This document shows, in pieces, positions 23,515-32,897 of a DNA stretch of 64,000 nt. The stretch is from Daldinia sp. FL1419 (lineage: Eukaryota; Ascomycota; Sordariomycetes; Xylariales; Hypoxylaceae). Under the pieces are notes generated by a model. That model saw nothing but the letters and a program-made list of their open reading frames with translations, made no database searches and was not told where the DNA came from. The first letter of the stretch is position 1, and each line of letters opens with the position of its first letter. The stretch covers positions 124,001 through 188,000 of the forward strand of contig MU623364.1 in assembly GCA_025201765.1 (NCBI GenBank), written 5' to 3'. Made by a program: the position numbers and the translations under genes.

Positions 23515-25125
23515 TTAATCTAGGTTACTCACTAGCAAAGTCCCTAGCATCCCGCTCGTATGGGTCGCTACCTGCGCTCTCTCGACTTCGAGCCGGACTC
23601 GGCGATGGAGTGTCTTGAAGGCAGCTTGGAGCTCGGCGCTGCCGCTGACGAATTCGGAGTATAGGTCGAGTAAGTGCAGGGCGACGTCGGTGCATACGCC
23701 GATGTAGCGCGGATCGATGATGTGCATTTGTACCCACTTGAGGATAGGCTGGACGGTGGCTTCGTCGCGACCCTCGAGGGCCTCGCGTAGGGCGCTGCGA
23801 TGGCGAAGTGCGATAAGTAGCGTGAGTACTGTGAGCGGGCTGTGATCCTTAGCGCTCGGGTCGAGCACACGGTCCAGGGCCGCACCGAATCGGCCGTGCC
23901 GCAGGTCCTTCTGCCAGGGTGTCTCGCGCTTGGGCCTCGAAAGGTCGTTAGCGATAACGACGTCGGCCCCCTCCCCGACCATGTCGAGATGCTTGGCGGC
24001 GCCATGGCGGCGCTTCCGCTTGTTCTTGACTTTATCATGTGAATCGATGTTTCCGGAAAGCAGTGCGGTCATCTCCTTTTCACGTTCACGCTCGCGCGTT
24101 GCTTCGGGCCCTGTGAGCCGTGTGCGCAGTGAGAGAACACCAGACTGCATACCAACTGCTAGGTGTCGGTCATCGTTGTTGGCGCCGGCGGTAATGACCC
24201 TGACGGACAGAATGGGGGATGGATACTTGGCGCCTGCGACGACGTTCCATCCCGTTGTCTCAAAGATCTTGACGTGGCCGTCTAGACCCCCAGATACTAA
24301 ACGGCGGCCATTGGAAGCAAGAGACAAGGAGGTAACGGTCTTCTGATGGTTAGATATTATATGCTGGGGTTTCGCAGCAACGAGGTCGAGGACGGAGATC
24401 TGGTTCTCGGATGATGCGAGAACAGTAGTGCCAGAGGGAAGAGGCAACACATCTTCAATAGGCGCAGCATGTTTAAACGTCATGACGGCTGTGCCCGGGG
24501 TTCGAGGATCCCAGAGCTTGACTGTCGAATCGTAACTGCCAGACACCAACATATTTGACATGGTTCCAGGCATAAAGCTGCCACTGCGCACGTAGTCGGC
24601 GTGGCCTACAAACGTCGATGTAGCCTCTTGGCCGGGAAGATCCCATAGCCTCACCGTTTTATCGTCGCTCGTACTCATGAGAGTCGTAAGGTCGGCTGGG
24701 GAGAATTTGGTCGTCCATACTGGCTGCTTATGTTGCGCCCACGTCTTAAGAATGGCTCGCGATCCGACGTCGAAAACCTGAATCTTGCCCGTATCGTCTC
24801 CGGCTACTAATATACGACCGTCCCGTCGTACATCTCCGCTTCGCGCGATGTCTCCAAACCGGGTGATCGTCTTAACCAGTTTTCTCGTTCTTATCGAGTA
24901 TATCTGGACACGAGTTCCCGTCGTAACAGCAAAATAATCATTGCTGGAAGATCCAGCCGTGGTTGGATTGGTCGCAGGGACGGTAATGTGGGTGATGGGG
25001 TATTGTGTCGGCGACGGAAGCACAAGCTGGTTCTTGAATGATTTCCAATATCGTTGTTCTGCAGTAATTTGAGAAGGCCCCGAAGGAAGCTTCAACTGAG
25101 GAAGTGGCGCGACCTCTGCCGCCAT
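23515..25125 (-). CDS. UTP15: U3 snoRNP subunit UTP15 (WD40)
   Basis: Component of the t-UTP/UTP-A complex of the small-subunit processome, needed in the nucleolus for Pol I transcription and 18S pre-rRNA processing. A single exon of 536 aa from the ATG at 25125; the frame stays open to 25242 but only with a TTG. Opening signature PLPQLKLPSGPSQITAEQRYWKSFKN is characteristic. Seven WD40 units occupy ~40-330 (GRILVAGDDTGKIQVFDV, TTLMSTSDDKTVRLWDLPG, NMLVSGSYDSTVKLWDPRTPG, GRRLVSGGLDGHVKIFETTGW). The UTP15 C-terminal helical domain follows at ~380-520 (ALRHRSALREALEGRDE, VQPILKWVQMHI). A basic KNKRKRRHGAAKH patch near residue 370 may be a nucleolar signal. The gene diverges from the isomerase gene with 517 bp between. 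Confidence 0.94.
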   Translation of the reverse strand: MAAEVAPLPQLKLPSGPSQITAEQRYWKSFKNQLVLPSPTQYPITHITVPATNPTTAGSSSNDYFAVTTGTRVQIYSIRTRKLVKTITRFGDIARSGDVRRDGRILVAGDDTGKIQVFDVGSRAILKTWAQHKQPVWTTKFSPADLTTLMSTSDDKTVRLWDLPGQEATSTFVGHADYVRSGSFMPGTMSNMLVSGSYDSTVKLWDPRTPGTAVMTFKHAAPIEDVLPLPSGTTVLASSENQISVLDLVAAKPQHIISNHQKTVTSLSLASNGRRLVSGGLDGHVKIFETTGWNVVAGAKYPSPILSVRVITAGANNDDRHLAVGMQSGVLSLRTRLTGPEATREREREKEMTALLSGNIDSHDKVKNKRKRRHGAAKHLDMVGEGADVVIANDLSRPKRETPWQKDLRHGRFGAALDRVLDPSAKDHSPLTVLTLLIALRHRSALREALEGRDEATVQPILKWVQMHIIDPRYIGVCTDVALHLLDLYSEFVSGSAELQAAFKTLHRRVRLEVERAQVATHTSGMLGTLLVSNLD

Positions 25126-25642
25126 CGTTAACGAGTGTGATATATACTGGTCGTGTGCTTCCGCGAAAGAAGGAAAAAAACGTATAAATGAGTTGAGAAA
25201 CCAATCAACTTTTTTTTTTTTAGGAATCGGTCGATTAGACAATTTCCCACCGACGATCTAAACTTGTTATAACTTAGCTTGGTGTGATAAGATGTGATAA
25301 GGATGTATCGATAAGACAAGCTAAGCAAGGATTAATGAAATGTGGCTGGAAGGACTCGCGACAGGTGCATACGTATAGGTAGTAACATGTAACGGTACAT
25401 ATGCAATTTTGAAAGCAGGGTCCATAAGAGGTGCCTCGGCAAGTCGGGGGTGTAAGAACAAGCAGACAAGCAGACAAGTCATAAAGCTGGAACGATTTAC
25501 ATAAGAGATATGTAGGTATAAAGTAGAAAAGAATCAGTTTCAACTCCTCACATTTCCAAGATACCCAGAGACATTTTTATATATATCGCCCAGGCGTTTA
25601 TTTATAATAACTTTCATTTCGTTAACCTTCATATTTAAAATC
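25126..25642. other. Divergent promoter between UTP15 and the isomerase gene
   Basis: 517 bp serving two opposite start codons. It contains a T10 run at 25211-25220, GACAAGCAGACAAG direct repeats at about 25464-25480, and AT-rich DNA with TATATATA at about 25578 before the isomerase ATG. No known regulator site recognised. Confidence 0.5.
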
Positions 25643-26641
25643 ATGTCTCATTCGGAGAGAGAAAGCTATTCAGACTTTAGACACTTTATCATCTCGTCGC
25701 CATCCGAATATGTGGCCCATGTCGAAATCAATCGACCATCCAAGCTAAATGCATTCACACCAGATATGTGGGTGGAGATTGGAAGGATATTCGCGAAGTT
25801 GTCTCGTGACCCGGGTGTACGCGCCATAATACTCTCTGCAGTCGGCGACCGGGCGTTTACTGCTGGTTTAGATGTTCAGGCCGTGGACCAGGGAGGCCTC
25901 CTAGGAAATCGTGATCAACAACCAGATGCCGCGAGACAGGCAACCAAGTTGAGGCGTCAGATCTCCGAATTCCAAGATTGCATAAACCAAATAGAGAAAT
26001 GCGAGAAGCGTAAGTAAACGCGATCTATTCATTTTTATTTTTGATATCAATACGCGACATTCTGGAACTTAAATCACCCAACAACTAACAATGTGTAGCT
26101 GTTATTTGTGTCATGAATGGCGTATCTATCGGCTTAGCCATCGATATTGCGTGCTGCGCAGACGTAAGAATCTGCTCGAGAGATACTAGGTTCTCCGTCA
26201 AAGAAGTCGACATTGGAATGGCTGCAGACATCGGTACTCTTGCAAGACTACCAAAGATCGTATCAAGCTTCTCGTGGGTGAAGGACGTCTGCTTGACAGC
26301 TCGGGGCTTTGGCGCCGAAGAAGCTCTCGCTGTAGGATTCGTAAGCCAGGTGCTAGAAACCAAAGCCAAGGCTATCGAGGCGGCTAGTATGCTCGCATCT
26401 TTCATAGCATCGAAGAGTCCGGTGGCCGTCCAGGGTACGAAAGAGTTACTAAACCACGCAAGGGACAACACAGTTGCAGACAGTAAGTACGCCTTCAAGA
26501 TACACAACAGTGCGATAACTAACTAGAATAGACTTAAGATACACTAGCCTGTGGAACCAGGCCATGCTCCAGTCTAACGACTTCAAAACCGCATTGTTGT
26601 CCGGACTAAGGAGGACTAGGCCGAGGTTTGAGAAGCTATAG
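25643..26641 (+). CDS. Delta(3,5)-delta(2,4)-dienoyl-CoA isomerase-like enoyl-CoA hydratase family enzyme
   Basis: Crotonase-fold enzyme expected to move double bonds during beta-oxidation of unsaturated fatty acids. Three exons: 25643-26009, 26099-26482 and 26532-26641 give 286 aa. The first oxyanion-hole loop is AFTAGLDVQA; the second is MNGVSIGLAIDIACCAD. The acid-base pair expected in the isomerase subgroup is present: Glu in FSVKEVDIG and Asp in MAADIGTLARLPK, matching mammalian ECH1. The C-terminal helix (SLWNQAMLQSND) is typical. The protein ends in EKL, a weak variant of the SKL peroxisomal signal; no mitochondrial presequence is visible, so peroxisomal location is an inference. The exon 3 acceptor is placed to keep NLRYTSLWN in frame. 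A plain enoyl-CoA hydratase is the main alternative. Confidence 0.88.
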
Positions 26642-26837
26642 ATTGGCATTGACAGATGCTTGGAATGATATCAAATTGCACCAAGTATAGATGCATTTAC
26701 GTGTGGCAGAAAGAGACTTGACGTCTTTTTAAATTGATAGACTGCTGTGTACGAAGCGAGTTACATGAGAATTTTACGTTTGTTGATGGATGGCAGGAGT
26801 GTATTGGGTAGCTGTTAGGTAGCCTTGAAATTCCTTT

Positions 26838-27173
26838 TTATTTGACGTCTCGGTCTGAATCGGAGTCGTCCTCTACGTCGGGGACATTCTCCTTCAATCG
26901 CTAAAATGTGTTAATAAGCCAAATTAAGAGTTGAGAAGAATCTCGCCATACCTTGTCAAGTTCCAACTTCAGTTGAGCCACCATAGTGTCTTTGACTACA
27001 ATATGAGTTTCGTCGAGGTCTTCAATTATGTATTCATTACTCTTGCTATCGATATCCATAATGATAGATTTGATCGAGGGTTCGCACTCGACCAAGGCCC
27101 CTAATTTACATTAGTGCCTAGATCATGTTGTATGGGTAAAGGAATAAGAGTGACCTTTAATAGCGCGGGCCAT
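26838..27173 (-). CDS. TFB5: TFIIH subunit TFB5 (TTDA/GTF2H5 homologue)
   Basis: Smallest core TFIIH subunit; it binds p52/Tfb2 and stimulates XPB for nucleotide excision repair. Three exons: 27173-27155 (19 nt), 27100-26952 and 26900-26838 give 76 aa (family about 67-75). Sequence ARAIKGALVECEPSIKSIIMDID then DETHIVVKDTMVAQLKLELDK matches the family throughout; the tail is acidic (DVEDDSDSDRD). Intron 1 uses a poor donor, GTCACT, yet the K-G join and a CACTAAT branch site make it the only sensible one. The gene is tail-to-tail with the isomerase gene, 196 bp apart, too short to be picked up as an uninterrupted frame. Confidence 0.92.
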
Positions 27174-28615
27174 CGTGTATTTAGTCTTCCGAGTTCTCTT
27201 GCTCGTCACGGTGTGTTAAGGGTCGCACGTCGGCCGAGATTCTTATGCTTTATTCTTATCGGATCCTAAAGGCACCGGGTTGCTGACCTGGTATCTGGAA
27301 GATAATCGGTTGACCTACCAATTAAAAGATGATATGGATGGATTTAGAAAAGTGTTGCTTCCTCCGCTTACGAATACACAAAAGTCTAAGGTTAGATGCC
27401 AGATGGAATGGATGAAACTTTTAGCTGCAAAATATAGAGCGAAATATAGACCCACACAGCTCCTGAGATCTAACATGAGTTCCTTAAATAAATAAAGTTT
27501 AGAGCGGTTCTGGGCAGGCAACGCACGCCCTTATTACACGGGGTAACTATCTTACAACGTTAAGAGCACATCACGCCAATCTAGCCGATTCCATACTAAT
27601 ATGTTAGTTTTCGTAAATAAATGGCCTTTACGAGAAAAAAACATTTCCAATAAAAAATATTTAAAAAAAAATTTACTTGGCAAACTGCATCCCTTAAGCA
27701 CCTCCTAGTGGTAGCTAGAAAATCAAAGGGCGGCGATATATTGGTACAATAGGTACCTATATGGAAGTTATATAGCCGGCTTAAGATATACGTAGGTAGG
27801 TAGGTACCTTGTAGTAAGCTAGAGCTGCGGGGAGTAATAAAGGATTAGGGCGGATTTTAGCTCGACGTCTACGGCCGTTTACGTAGAAGACAAAAGGTTT
27901 CAAGGTGTAGAAACCTGGAAGCGCCGGGTTGTCAGCTCAATCCGAACTTACCGGGTGCACAACGCAGGGTCTACACCTCTGAGCACAGTGTCATCCTACC
28001 TATCGGCGCATTTACGTATTTACGTATTTACGCATTTCAACTTTTATTTCTCGTACTTTACTTCATAATTTGCGCCAACCAACTTCAAAATAAATCATAA
28101 CCCCCCTAACATATAAAAATTATTCCAGAGGAATTTAGCTGCGTGTCTTAGGGGTTGTCTCGAAAGGATTCTTCCCCTCGTCCCTAACCTAGGATCTCTC
28201 ATTTTCTTTGTCCCGCCTTCTCATTCACGCTGTACTTTCTAAAACTATCAGATGAATTCGAGCGACCGCCAACAGTACGCAGTGCGCTTTTGCAGATCTC
28301 TCATGTGATGAATTCAAAAGCATTGTGTTGTGAGGTCGACACTACACAATACTAACCTACACGATACTATACGATTTTGTTTAATCCGATGGATATTAGA
28401 TGATTTCATCATCCCCCATCGTCCTCCATCGCCCCTCGGTGCCACAAAGATTCTCCGCTCCTAAAGTCGCACTCGACATACAAACATTTCGTCAATAATA
28501 ACGGCTCATTTCTACGTCTTCTACCTACGCTGGTCTAACTTATAATTCATTCGAACTTTGAGCTAGAGCAGCTTCCGATCCGAGTCACGCGACAACGTTC
28601 GAATAGAATCCGAAA
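27174..28615. other. Divergent interval between TFB5 and the PPAY membrane protein
   Basis: Contains an AT-rich patch at 27630-27680, GTAGGTAGGTAGGTACC at about 27791-27808, and TTTACGTATTTACGTATTTACGCATTT at 28012-28037. A 71-codon frame at 27280-27495 (+) starts with TTG and ends in AT-rich DNA; not called. The last 350 bases are probably the leader of the gene at 28616. Confidence 0.5.
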
Positions 28616-29137
28616 ATGGATCCAGACGACAGCAGCTCGAACAATATATTCGCAACGTACCCGTTCTCCTGGGTCCTTGTTCCGATCATCATATTCATTG
28701 GCGCCGGTACCCTTCTCATGTGCTACCGGTATCGCCGTCGACGAAAGCTCCGCATGTTATACGGTACCAGCGCTTTGGAACGGGATATAGAGGCGATGGG
28801 AAATCGTTCGAGATCAAGAGCGCCGGCCGAGCGGAGAGCAAGAGGGAGACGAGGATTAGGATCAACTTTTGGCAGTAGAGAGGAGGGTCTAAACGAGTTG
28901 GGTGAAGCGCCGCCGGCCTATACCCCCGCGCAAAAACGACCCGATAACACAGACGACGTAGAATTAAGTCCCCTGCAACCATCGCCCAGCGTCGTAGTCG
29001 CCGATGGAGCTGGTACTAGTAGACCACCAGCATACGAAGATGTACAACAAGGGACGGACCAGACCCAGCCCACGGCACCCGGTCCGCCATCCAATATGCC
29101 GGAATCGCCCCCAAGGGTGGTTCTCCCCCCGCGTTAA
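28616..29137 (+). CDS. Single-span membrane protein with two PPAY motifs (unknown function)
   Basis: Not assignable to a named family. Single exon, 173 aa. Residues ~16-36 form one transmembrane helix (FSWVLVPIIIFIGAGTLLMCY), followed at once by a basic stop-transfer block (RYRRRRKLR), so the N-terminus should face out or into a lumen and the rest the cytosol. The tail carries PPAY at 99-102 and 137-140; PPxY is the ligand of WW domains in NEDD4/Rsp5-type ubiquitin ligases. It also has RSRSR and RRARGRRG basic runs and a Ser/Pro-rich end. The architecture is like that of fungal Rsp5 membrane adaptors, but there is no domain similarity to prove it. It could also be a minor cell-surface sensor. 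The frame is free of stops in high-GC DNA, which supports coding. Confidence 0.7.
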   Translation: MDPDDSSSNNIFATYPFSWVLVPIIIFIGAGTLLMCYRYRRRRKLRMLYGTSALERDIEAMGNRSRSRAPAERRARGRRGLGSTFGSREEGLNELGEAPPAYTPAQKRPDNTDDVELSPLQPSPSVVVADGAGTSRPPAYEDVQQGTDQTQPTAPGPPSNMPESPPRVVLPPR

Positions 29138-29628
29138 ACTCTTTCATCAAAGAACGGAAGGCTTACAAGGATGCTATTTATGAGTAGGACAACGGAGTTT
29201 TGGGGAGCGTATGGGCCCCCCTTGGGCTAGGCGATGAAATGATTACGGTTATTAAAAGAGATATATTAGATGGTGACTTATTATGGTGGTATGCCTGGTT
29301 GTATAGAATATTGGTTGGTTGGGACGGGACATCTGGGCGCTTCCTCCTCGTTAAGAAGGGCCAGAATCTGCATTGATGTCTGCTTGCGACTAGCGGCAGC
29401 CGTATCAGAGGCGTTCTATATTTGCTCTTAATGAATATTAATGTTTATCTACCTACTCAGTCAACACACCCAAGCAGACTTCCTTTTTTTTCGAGATATA
29501 TGATAGGCTGCTTGCAGCTGGTGAAGCTGGGGATGACCACTGCGTTATAGAGGTCGGTATTTCTATTCATTGCCCTTCTAAGGTACTCCCTAACCTTGCT
29601 TATAGCTAGCTATTATATAAGCCCTCGT
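29138..29628. other. Convergent 3' flanks
   Basis: Tail-to-tail space between the PPAY protein and the aldo/keto reductase. Nothing beyond probable 3' untranslated sequence. Confidence 0.5.
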
Positions 29629-30838
29629 TCAGAACCTGTCGACGATTGCAGGCGGCTTGTTTTGCAGGATTTCATCAATCTTCGCCATAATCTCCGGGGT
29701 CAACTTGTCTACAATATCGACAGCCCGCACATTTTCGTAAACCTGCTCGGCGCTACTCGCGCCGGTGATGGCGGAGCTTACGTTCGGGTTCTTGAGCACC
29801 CACGCCAAAGCCAGCTGACTTTGCTTAACGCCGAGTTCGTCCGCGATGGGCTCTAGTTTCTTCACCTGCTCGACGATGCCCTCCCACTTCTCCTTACCCG
29901 TACGTTTCCAGAATCCCGCAATAAATTCGACCGATTCTTGAGCGTATCTCGAATCAGGGGGGATACCATCCCTATACTTGCCGGAGAGGATGCCCGTTTT
30001 CAACGGCGAGAATACAGTCAATCCGAGCCCGACTTCTCGGTATAGATGCGCGTATTCTTTCTCTACCCTCTCGCGGTCTAGCATGTTATATAGCGGCTGT
30101 TCCATAACGGGGCCTATGAGGTTTAATTTGTCAGCGTAGCGCCACGCCTGAGCGATCTCGTCGGCGCTCCATTCCGAGGTGCCCCAATACAACGCTTTTC
30201 CGGTGTTGATTAAGTGGTTGAAAGCGCGAACAGTCTCTTCCATGGGCGTGAGTCTATCCGGGCGGTGCGCGTAGATGAGGTCTACGTATTCGAGCCCTAG
30301 ACGAGCTAACGAGGCGTTCATGCCCTCGATGACATGCTTTCGGCTGAGCCCCTTATTGTTGACGGGGTTGTCGCCGAATGCGCCGCCCCAGTATATCTTT
30401 GCAATAACGTTAGCAATTGATTCGAGATTGGTGATATTTGTTTGGTACCTTTGTCGAAATTACGAGGTCGTTGCGTTTCCAGCCAAACCTTTTAATTGCC
30501 TCGCCCATCACCTCTTCCGATTTGCCTCCTAATCTATATCAGCCTGCGGGTTCGACCTCTATCATTGGATTTCGAAGGCATCTTCTTACCTGCGTACGCC
30601 TCAGCACAGTCGAAGAAGTTGACACCGCTGTCGTACGCGGCCTTCATACAAGAGAATGTTTTTTCTACAACTTCAATTAGTACCACAACCCTCCTATACA
30701 TCACCCTTTAAACATCATACCGTTATCGACGTGCCCACCGTAGGTGAGCCAACCCCCTAGAGAGATGGCCGAGACCTGAAGACCTGATCGGCCTAGGAAC
30801 CGATAGGTCATCTTTGGAAGGTCGGGAGGAGCAGACAT
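29629..30838 (-). CDS. Aldo/keto reductase, voltage-gated K+ channel beta-subunit type
   Basis: Cytosolic NADPH-dependent reductase of the Kv-beta (AKR6/AKR-like) branch. Four exons: 30838-30721, 30664-30590, 30528-30449 and 30396-29629 give 346 aa. Catalytic tetrad: Asp in FFDCAEAY, Tyr in the same motif, Lys in VISTK and His in LIYAHRPD. Other Kv-beta marks: MTYRFLGRSGLQVSAISLGGW at the start, KSEEVMGEAIKRFGWKR, YWGTSEWSADEI and VFSPLKTGILSGKY. NADPH-binding GVKQSQLALAW and SSAITGASSAEQV lie near the end. In fungi such enzymes reduce aldehydes or form part of detoxification and metabolite clusters; the substrate is unknown. It sits 2 kb from an MFS transporter that is divergently transcribed, so a joint role is possible but unproven. 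Confidence 0.9.
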
Positions 30839-32897
30839 TTTGGTTGGATATTTTTTAATCTGGGTTGTAGCTAGGGAGAGTGAGGGGTAGGTGAGGAACA
30901 AGTTCAGCTTGTGTAATAGTTATTGCGTTGTTTGCCGCCTCTTGTGAGACGTGCTTATGCCCGGCTTTACTTATCTATAGAAGGGCACTTCCAATTATTT
31001 AATCGAATTGCTTTATAATAGTTACTAGGAAAGCTAAACCCCCCCTTTCCCCTCACCGGACTCTTGGAGTTGTTCCCCGCACCATCGAAAGCACATTACT
31101 AAGCTATAGCTCATTATGCACATCTTATTAGTCGGGGATATTGCAACCGAACTCTTCTAATCATAAACTATCGTCGTTGTCTATCTAGAGCATATCGCAA
31201 GGCATGTAAAGGGAAGGTTCCGGAGGTAGACGGTTTGATTTGAATCAACTACCTGATATCTATCAGCATCGTTTAGGAGATGGTGATTCTCTAAATGCTA
31301 CTTCCGGAAGACCTTGTAATAGCTTGGTGCTCAGCGTTTATATCATATCAGGGCTGTTGGGTAAAGAGGCTGACCCAAACTACTACCTACGAATTTTAAT
31401 AAAATAAAATGGTCAAATAACACATTATCGTTTCACGAGCAAGGGAAGTGTTGATTCATTAGGTTAGCCAACATATCCGGACTATGTGGCAGTTTAATAA
31501 CTAACCTAGGTATTTGTTACTGTGGTACTCAAGGCTCTTAGGAATCGACCCAGACTACTTCAACGTAAGTTATAAATTACTAAGGATTCAAATCTCTATA
31601 TGAGACCTCTGTATATAGCGGAGAGTTAGCTAATATATATATATCTTAGGGTGAAAGAAAGCCTTAAGCAACACTTCGATGGTGACCCTAAATGGAGCAA
31701 CCCTTAGCATAAGAGCAGGTACTTACCGTCTCCTTTTACGATTAGTATCATAAAGCCGTATGGCCTGTATTCTATAGTTACGTTAGGTTCGAGGGCCGTT
31801 TTTGCCAAGTACCTAGATCTGGGTTCTATTCAGTAAGTTGTTAATACATCAGGCAGTGTATCAAGAGGACCTTTCCTCGAGGTTTAATTCGATTATATTG
31901 GTTGTTTAACGTACCTAGGCAATTTCTGCTCTCGTCAAGTGTCGTTACTAAAATACGGGGTAACTTCAGCATCTCTTCCATGTTATCTTGCTAACTTCTC
32001 GACGTAGATCGTAACGGTAGACTCCACATGTAGTCGGTCCTATGGTCCGCGCTATCTTTATAAGTCTTTGTAAGTAGATAACTTACACCCGAAGTGAGAG
32101 CTCAGTACGCAACTCGTCACGAACTTGGGTTATGCGAAAGAGAGCGAGAGACATCTCAACAAACTAGTCCCCAACTGATACTGGCTTAATTTAGTGATTC
32201 CTTAAGTCGGTTCTAGATTTGGCTATGATTGCGAAAGAGCTATCCAAGGGGCATGCCTACTTCCCCTGCTATAGTACCTATGTACCGAGGCAGCGCGTCG
32301 AGAACTCACAACTTTCTATTACTCGCTAACATTATGTCTTTGTATTCTAACGTGAGCCAAGAGTCGAACAGGGCGTGGGGGTTGTCGAATACCATTAGAA
32401 TCACAACTGGCATGAACGCGGCGAATGTCTTCGGGGATATTTCTATTCGCTAACTTCTACTTAATTAATCCGCAAACCCGATTCCAGGGAGCTGGATATG
32501 CCAGGAGCACGGAGATGTTACTACGCTGAGACCTTGAGTTGCTGGTAAGGTGAAGGGTAGTTGGTGGTTCGTAGTCGTATTGGCAGCTTTTTAGCCACAT
32601 TCGTGATCAGAACCCGTACATGACGTGCTCGCGGTTTTCAAATCCGCCCTGAAAACTTCCCTCATACGTCGCAATTGTCAATCCGAGTCAGCCAATGCGA
32701 CGGCCAACAGTTCCTAAAAGAGGAAGATGGCGGATGGCGAGATCGATGCCAAGGTCCCCTCTACGGGCCAGCTCCAAGCACCGGAAATAATATAAGGACG
32801 GCTGTTATCCGTGGCGTATCGTACTGCAAAACCCACGGATCTCTTGATATTGGCCTATATTTGAAAACACTGGTTGTTATCCAGTTTCTCAGACGTT
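30839..32897. other. 2.1 kb divergent interval between the reductase and the MFS transporter
   Basis: AT-rich DNA with TATATATATAT at about 31634 and TACCTAGG-like half palindromes at 31503 and 31912. Short frames (32229-32453, 32675-33025) lack support. It would hold both promoters. Confidence 0.5.

Noticed and set aside
25126..25242. 39-codon N-terminal extension of UTP15
   Set aside because: It starts with TTG and the ATG at 25125 gives the conserved N-terminus.
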